Assembly: GCF_946478785.1 (NCBI RefSeq)
Contig: NZ_CAMLDD010000008.1
Span: 176,517 to 240,516 of the forward strand
DNA from: an uncultured Flavobacterium sp.
Lineage (GTDB): Bacteria > Bacteroidota > Bacteroidia > Flavobacteriales > Flavobacteriaceae
Length of the DNA: 64,000 nt
Direction of reading: 5' to 3'
In this document: positions 60,324 to 64,000 of the stretch, one piece after another
Layout: each line of letters starts with the position of its first letter
How positions within the stretch are numbered: position 1 is the stretch's first letter
The notes under the pieces: generated by a model
What the model was told of the DNA's origin: nothing
Database searches by the model: none
Seen by the model: only the letters and a program-made list of their open reading frames with translations
Program-made: the position numbers and the translations under genes

Positions 60324-61499
60324 ATGAATTTAATAGAACAATCCGAAGATTTCGTTACTAATTTACTCAAAGATAAACTATCTGCCTTATATTCTTACCA
60401 CAATTTTAATCATACTCAAAGTGTGGTTAATGCAACTAAAGAGCTTTGTGAAAAAGAAAAAGTTAATGCTGAAGACAGGGAGTTTCTTTTAATTGCCGCA
60501 TGGTTTCATGATACCGGCTATATTAGCGGTTATGAAAACCATGAAAATGAAAGCATAAGGATTGCTTCTGAATTTTTAAAAGAAAAAAATCAATCAGACG
60601 AATTCATAAAAAAAGTGGCTGCTTTAATTTCGGCTACAGCCAAAGAATACATTCCAAAAAATCATCTGGAGAAAATAATCAAAGATGCTGATTTCATTCA
60701 TATCATTAGTCCCGAATATGTAAGTACGTGCGAGTTATTACGCCTTGAATTAAAAAACACAGGAATTATCGATTTCTCGAATTTGGAATGGGCGACAGAA
60801 AATTTCAAATTTTTAATGACAAAACATCATTTTTATACGGAGTACGCACAAAAAGAATGGCAGCCTTTAAAAGAAAAAAATCTGGTTAGAATCCAAAAAA
60901 AAATCAACAAGCAGGAAATAAAAAAAGTCGGACTTGAAGAAGAAAGCAAAAAGAAAGACAAATCAGAAAAAACAGACAGAGGTGTAGACACCTTATTTCG
61001 TGTTACTTTAGGAAATCATACCCGTTTAAGCGGGATTGCAGACAGTAAAGCGAATATTTTGCTGTCTGTAAATGCTATTATTATTTCAATTGCACTATCT
61101 ACTATTATCCCAAAACTGGATAGCCCTAAAAATGCTCATTTGGTACTTCCTACCTTTATAATGCTAATCTCAAGTGTAATTACCATTATTTTCGCCATTT
61201 TATCAACAAGACCTAAAGTAACTTCTGGTTTTTTTACACGCGAAGATGTTGAAGCCAAAAAAGTGAATTTAATGTTTTTTGGAAATTTTTATAAAATGCC
61301 TTTACACGAATATGACTGGGCAATGAATGAAATGATGAAAGACCGCGATTATTTATACTCTACTATGATAAAAGATTTATATTATCTAGGCTTGGTTTTG
61401 CAACGAAAATATAATTTACTGCGAATTGCCTATAACTTTTTTATGATTGGAATTATCATTACAGTAATTTCTTTTGTAATTGCATTCAAATCTATTTAA
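60324..61499 (+). CDS. HD-domain protein fused to a Pycsar-type membrane effector domain (DUF5706)
   Basis: A 391-residue protein. The HD domain (about 20-190) has HNFNHTQS (His30), WFHDTGY (His62/Asp63), ENHENES and KDADFIHI, a full set of metal ligands of HD phosphohydrolases. After a charged linker (about 200-225) comes the C-terminal region FRVTLGNHTRLSGIADSKANILLSVNAIIISIAL, which matches the PycTM/DUF5706 family, with helices at about 246-266, 275-297 and 369-389. PycTM proteins are membrane effectors of Pycsar antiphage systems, triggered by cyclic pyrimidine nucleotides. No nucleotidyl cyclase is adjacent. It starts 27 bases from the divergent fusion gene. Confidence 0.8.
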   Translation: MNLIEQSEDFVTNLLKDKLSALYSYHNFNHTQSVVNATKELCEKEKVNAEDREFLLIAAWFHDTGYISGYENHENESIRIASEFLKEKNQSDEFIKKVAALISATAKEYIPKNHLEKIIKDADFIHIISPEYVSTCELLRLELKNTGIIDFSNLEWATENFKFLMTKHHFYTEYAQKEWQPLKEKNLVRIQKKINKQEIKKVGLEEESKKKDKSEKTDRGVDTLFRVTLGNHTRLSGIADSKANILLSVNAIIISIALSTIIPKLDSPKNAHLVLPTFIMLISSVITIIFAILSTRPKVTSGFFTREDVEAKKVNLMFFGNFYKMPLHEYDWAMNEMMKDRDYLYSTMIKDLYYLGLVLQRKYNLLRIAYNFFMIGIIITVISFVIAFKSI

Positions 61500-61511
61500 G
61501 TGTAACTAAAT

Positions 61512-63878
61512 TTATTTAAGCTCATCCAATAAATCCTGATAGGTAATTTTTTTAGAGATTGGGTTTTCGGTATTATTTATAACTTTTACCCGAATTGCTC
61601 TTAGTCCTGAAACTCCTTGTAAATCCTCGACTTCAAATTGTTCAATTGCAGGTTCCAGTATTTTTTTGTGCTGCAGATATTTAATGTATTTTAAATATTC
61701 AGCCTCTTCACTATTTTGTGAATAGACAATTGTAATTTTTTCTTTTTCTGTAATCCTATCGTTTGTCCCCTTGATATTTGATTTATCAATTCGCTTTTTT
61801 ACCACTTCATAACGTGCATTATAGGTTCCGTCAACGTCAAAACGCTTTTCATCCATTCTAAAACGAATTGAAAGAGGAGCACTAAAAACCAAAATCAATG
61901 AAGTTACATCCAATTCATATGGCAAAGAAGTTTTGAGCTGATGATGCTCTAATTCCATTTCGCACAAAGTCTGCAACTGCCACAAACGCAGATTATGCAA
62001 ATACATCACATCAAAAGGTTTTGAAGGCGTAATAGAAGCTCCAATATATAAATTATGCTCAACACCATCGGTTTTGAAACGTTCGTAATAATGCGGATAA
62101 ATTTGCTGTGCTTCGATTTGTTTTTTATCTAAAATTGAAGCCAATCTTTTATTTATAATAGACATTGCATTATCAAATTTCTTTCTTTCATGATAAAACA
62201 ATCCTGATTTCTCATCCAGACTCTCAAAATATAATCTTTCCAGCTTTTCGTTTCTAGCTGTGTCTTTTGTGTTTTTTAGAATAGGATGAATTTCCTCTTC
62301 AATATAATGCTGAATATGCTGTTCTGTGTCCGCTTTTAAAGGAAAATCCAATTCCTGAAGCAATGACTCCAGTTCAAACTTTCTCTGCTCCAGAAGCACC
62401 AAATTAGTATCGGATTTCTGGTTTTCGAAAATTTCCAAAAGGGCAGTAAGCTGATTTTTCAGATCTTTTTTTACTGTATCATTCCGGTGTTCAGAAGACC
62501 CCTTAATATCAATTTGTCCATATAACGGAAACACATCTTTAAAAACGATTTCCTTGAAAATATAATCTTTGGAATGATTAATATTTTGGAAATAATTCTG
62601 TGATTCTTTTTTAAATTTCCAGTAAACACTAGGATGTATTGTAGTATATTCACGCTGAATAATCGCTTCCACCTGATTTTGCATATCTGTATTATAACGG
62701 TCAATCGTATCTGTTAAATACGGCAAAATTAACTCAAGCTTAGTTGCATTTATACTATTCAATTCTCTTGGGTTTCGAGAAACGATTTCTAAAATGCCTA
62801 AAAAATGATCATCCTTGATAATTGGGGCAAAAATACAACTGCCTATATTTTGACGAAGTAAATGTTGTCCCAGTCTTTCATTTCCTGATTCCTGAGAAAA
62901 TCTTTCAACATTCGAAATTACAAAAGGCTCTTTTTTTTCTAATAAATTTTCAAAAGAGCATCCAAATAAGGCATTTTTACAATCTACTTCCTGATTATCC
63001 AAAAGCAAAAAACTATGCATTTGGGTATCAAATTTGACTGGTCTGTTAAATTTTTCCTCTTCAGGATTATAAACTATAAAACCAAATCTTAAGCCGGGAA
63101 TTTTAAATAACGATATAAAAATAGATTCAATAATTTCGGTTGGAGTAACAGTATCATCCGGTTTTAATAAATTGCTTTTCAAATTAGAAATAGCATTTTC
63201 GGTAGTAGCATCAAATAAAGAAACAATTCCAAAACCTTTTATGACCCAACTGCCCACCGGAAATTTTGATTTCCAAAGCTCGATATCCGTATAATTATCA
63301 ATAAGCAAATCAATATCATCTTTTGTAAGATGAACTGAGTTCTCAGTAGGAATTATTTCAATAAAATCAGCATTGTACAAAATACGATAATGTCTCATAA
63401 CGCCTTTTTCATCTGGAATGTCATAGAAAAAAGGCCTGTTAAAATCTATATGTTGTTTGTAGTAGCTACTTAATATCAGACAGCAGTTGTTGATATAAAA
63501 TTGATGGTCATCAAAATCACGAATTTCCATATCAAATTCTGAACCTGCATTGTTCAAAATTTTTCTGAAACGTTCTGTATAATTAAAAGTCAAATTTTGA
63601 AATGGGATTGTAACCGCTTTAATTTCATTATGCGTTAAAGACGTCGGAAACAAATCTGCCAATAGGTTTTTTATCAGGTCTTCATTTTTTTGAATAATCT
63701 TATAATCTTCTATCCCCGTCTTAAATTCGGGCAAAGGCTCAATTTCTTTCAGTATTGCTTTTGCATAGTTTGATCGATAATCAACATCTGACAAGGCAAT
63801 TTCTTCGAAAGATTCTATTAATTTATGAAATGATATTATAGTTCTGAAAGGACTTTCTTTAAACAAATGAGTATTCAT
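61512..63878 (-). CDS. Large GAF-domain protein of unknown function
   Basis: A 788-residue soluble protein. A GAF-like domain (about 240-390) shows GLRFGFIVYNPEEEKFNR, KKEPFVISNVERFSQESGNERLGQHLL and IGSCIFAPIIKDDHFLGILEIVSRN, the usual strand pattern of GAF small-molecule sensors. No cyclase, phosphodiesterase, kinase or DNA-binding domain is recognisable. The rest is mixed helical and beta structure (INHSKDYIFKEIVFKDVFPLYGQIDIKGSSEHR). It resembles proteins seen only in Bacteroidota. It is convergent with the HD-PycTM gene 12 bases away; a functional link is not shown. The -7 box at 63899-63906 is its likely promoter. Confidence 0.75.
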   Translation of the reverse strand: MNTHLFKESPFRTIISFHKLIESFEEIALSDVDYRSNYAKAILKEIEPLPEFKTGIEDYKIIQKNEDLIKNLLADLFPTSLTHNEIKAVTIPFQNLTFNYTERFRKILNNAGSEFDMEIRDFDDHQFYINNCCLILSSYYKQHIDFNRPFFYDIPDEKGVMRHYRILYNADFIEIIPTENSVHLTKDDIDLLIDNYTDIELWKSKFPVGSWVIKGFGIVSLFDATTENAISNLKSNLLKPDDTVTPTEIIESIFISLFKIPGLRFGFIVYNPEEEKFNRPVKFDTQMHSFLLLDNQEVDCKNALFGCSFENLLEKKEPFVISNVERFSQESGNERLGQHLLRQNIGSCIFAPIIKDDHFLGILEIVSRNPRELNSINATKLELILPYLTDTIDRYNTDMQNQVEAIIQREYTTIHPSVYWKFKKESQNYFQNINHSKDYIFKEIVFKDVFPLYGQIDIKGSSEHRNDTVKKDLKNQLTALLEIFENQKSDTNLVLLEQRKFELESLLQELDFPLKADTEQHIQHYIEEEIHPILKNTKDTARNEKLERLYFESLDEKSGLFYHERKKFDNAMSIINKRLASILDKKQIEAQQIYPHYYERFKTDGVEHNLYIGASITPSKPFDVMYLHNLRLWQLQTLCEMELEHHQLKTSLPYELDVTSLILVFSAPLSIRFRMDEKRFDVDGTYNARYEVVKKRIDKSNIKGTNDRITEKEKITIVYSQNSEEAEYLKYIKYLQHKKILEPAIEQFEVEDLQGVSGLRAIRVKVINNTENPISKKITYQDLLDELK

Positions 63879-63898
63879 CTGAAATGTAGTTTAGAGTA

Positions 63899-63906
63899 CA
63901 AAATTA
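63899..63906 (-). promoter_or_regulatory. Predicted -7 box of the GAF gene
   Basis: The minus-strand sequence TAATTTTG fits TAnnTTTG, 20 bases before the ATG at 63878. The remaining bases to 64000 show no gene. Confidence 0.5.
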
Positions 63907-64000
63907 GCAATTATGTTAATCTAATCACTTATTTAGTCCATTTATTGGATCAATACATATTGTTGTGGGGAAATATTAAAATAACGATTTTTGCATTCCA

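Noticed and set aside
60324..61499. A complete Pycsar defence operon
   Set aside because: Only the effector-type domain was found. No nucleotidyl cyclase is next to it on either strand, so a defence system cannot be claimed.

Overview
The window is chromosomal DNA from a member of the Bacteroidota, most likely Flavobacterium or a close relative. The evidence is the low G+C content, the near absence of Shine-Dalgarno sites, and many starts preceded by the phylum-specific -7 box TAnnTTTG. It also includes a short-loop CydA, a type IX secretion cargo with a gliding-motility type C-terminal domain, a TonB-dependent receptor with a carboxypeptidase-like N-terminal domain, and tandem 2TM proteins. 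I saw no rRNA, tRNA, CRISPR array, intact insertion sequence or prophage. The content is mostly core and metabolic genes with a few accessory insertions.

Layout: 1-1555 holds cydB (partial) and cydA, the bd oxidase. 1721-2311 is an HD nucleotidase-like gene. 2659-5308 is a sulfur operon: a persulfide dioxygenase-like protein with two rhodanese domains and two half-size YeeE/YedE carriers. 5664-7241 is glpD. 7497-9197 is a marR, nitroreductase, yceI operon behind a promoter whose two core boxes both lie in palindromes. 9415-10692 is a secreted beta-helix-like protein. 10818-19790 is the trp operon, trpE-G-D-C-F-B-A. It is headed by a leader peptide with three consecutive Trp codons and a terminator/antiterminator pair, and it is interrupted by six passenger genes (tautomerase-like, lipoprotein, GNAT, four-helix-bundle, GGCT-like, with dispersed repeats between several of them). 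20082-24709 is a TetR, TolC, EmrA, EmrB efflux operon with tandem operators.

24985-29218 holds yaaA, the CCA-adding enzyme, a ParE/RelE-type toxin-antitoxin pair and heme A synthase. 29199-32991 is a LytS/LytTR two-component system whose kinase carries a C-terminal 2TM module and is followed by five small 2TM-type genes before the regulator. 33013-36118 encodes a periplasmic TPR-like protein and a TonB-dependent receptor. 36344-42728 is a run of mixed genes (DinB, YciI-like, sugar acetyltransferase, VOC, ClC channel, HPP, pRiA4b-like, four-helix-bundle, nucleoid-associated protein). 42797-44917 is a PAS kinase with a stand-alone receiver. 45086-46882 is typA. 46994-51508 is a 1504-residue type IX secretion cargo. 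51603-53353 is an ABC exporter. 53452-56544 holds three poorly known genes. 56562-60296 is a 1244-residue lipoprotein joining a metallophosphoesterase, a kinase-like region and an outer-membrane beta-barrel. 60324-61499 is an HD domain fused to a Pycsar-type membrane effector domain. 61512-63878 is a large GAF protein.

The most distinctive features are the trp attenuator, the 2TM array with its apparent kinase fusion, the phosphatase/kinase-like/barrel fusion, the HD-PycTM fusion divergent from it by 27 bp, and at least eight families of dispersed inverted repeats. Several of these repeats sit immediately before start codons. Family assignments come from motifs read by eye; no database search was possible.
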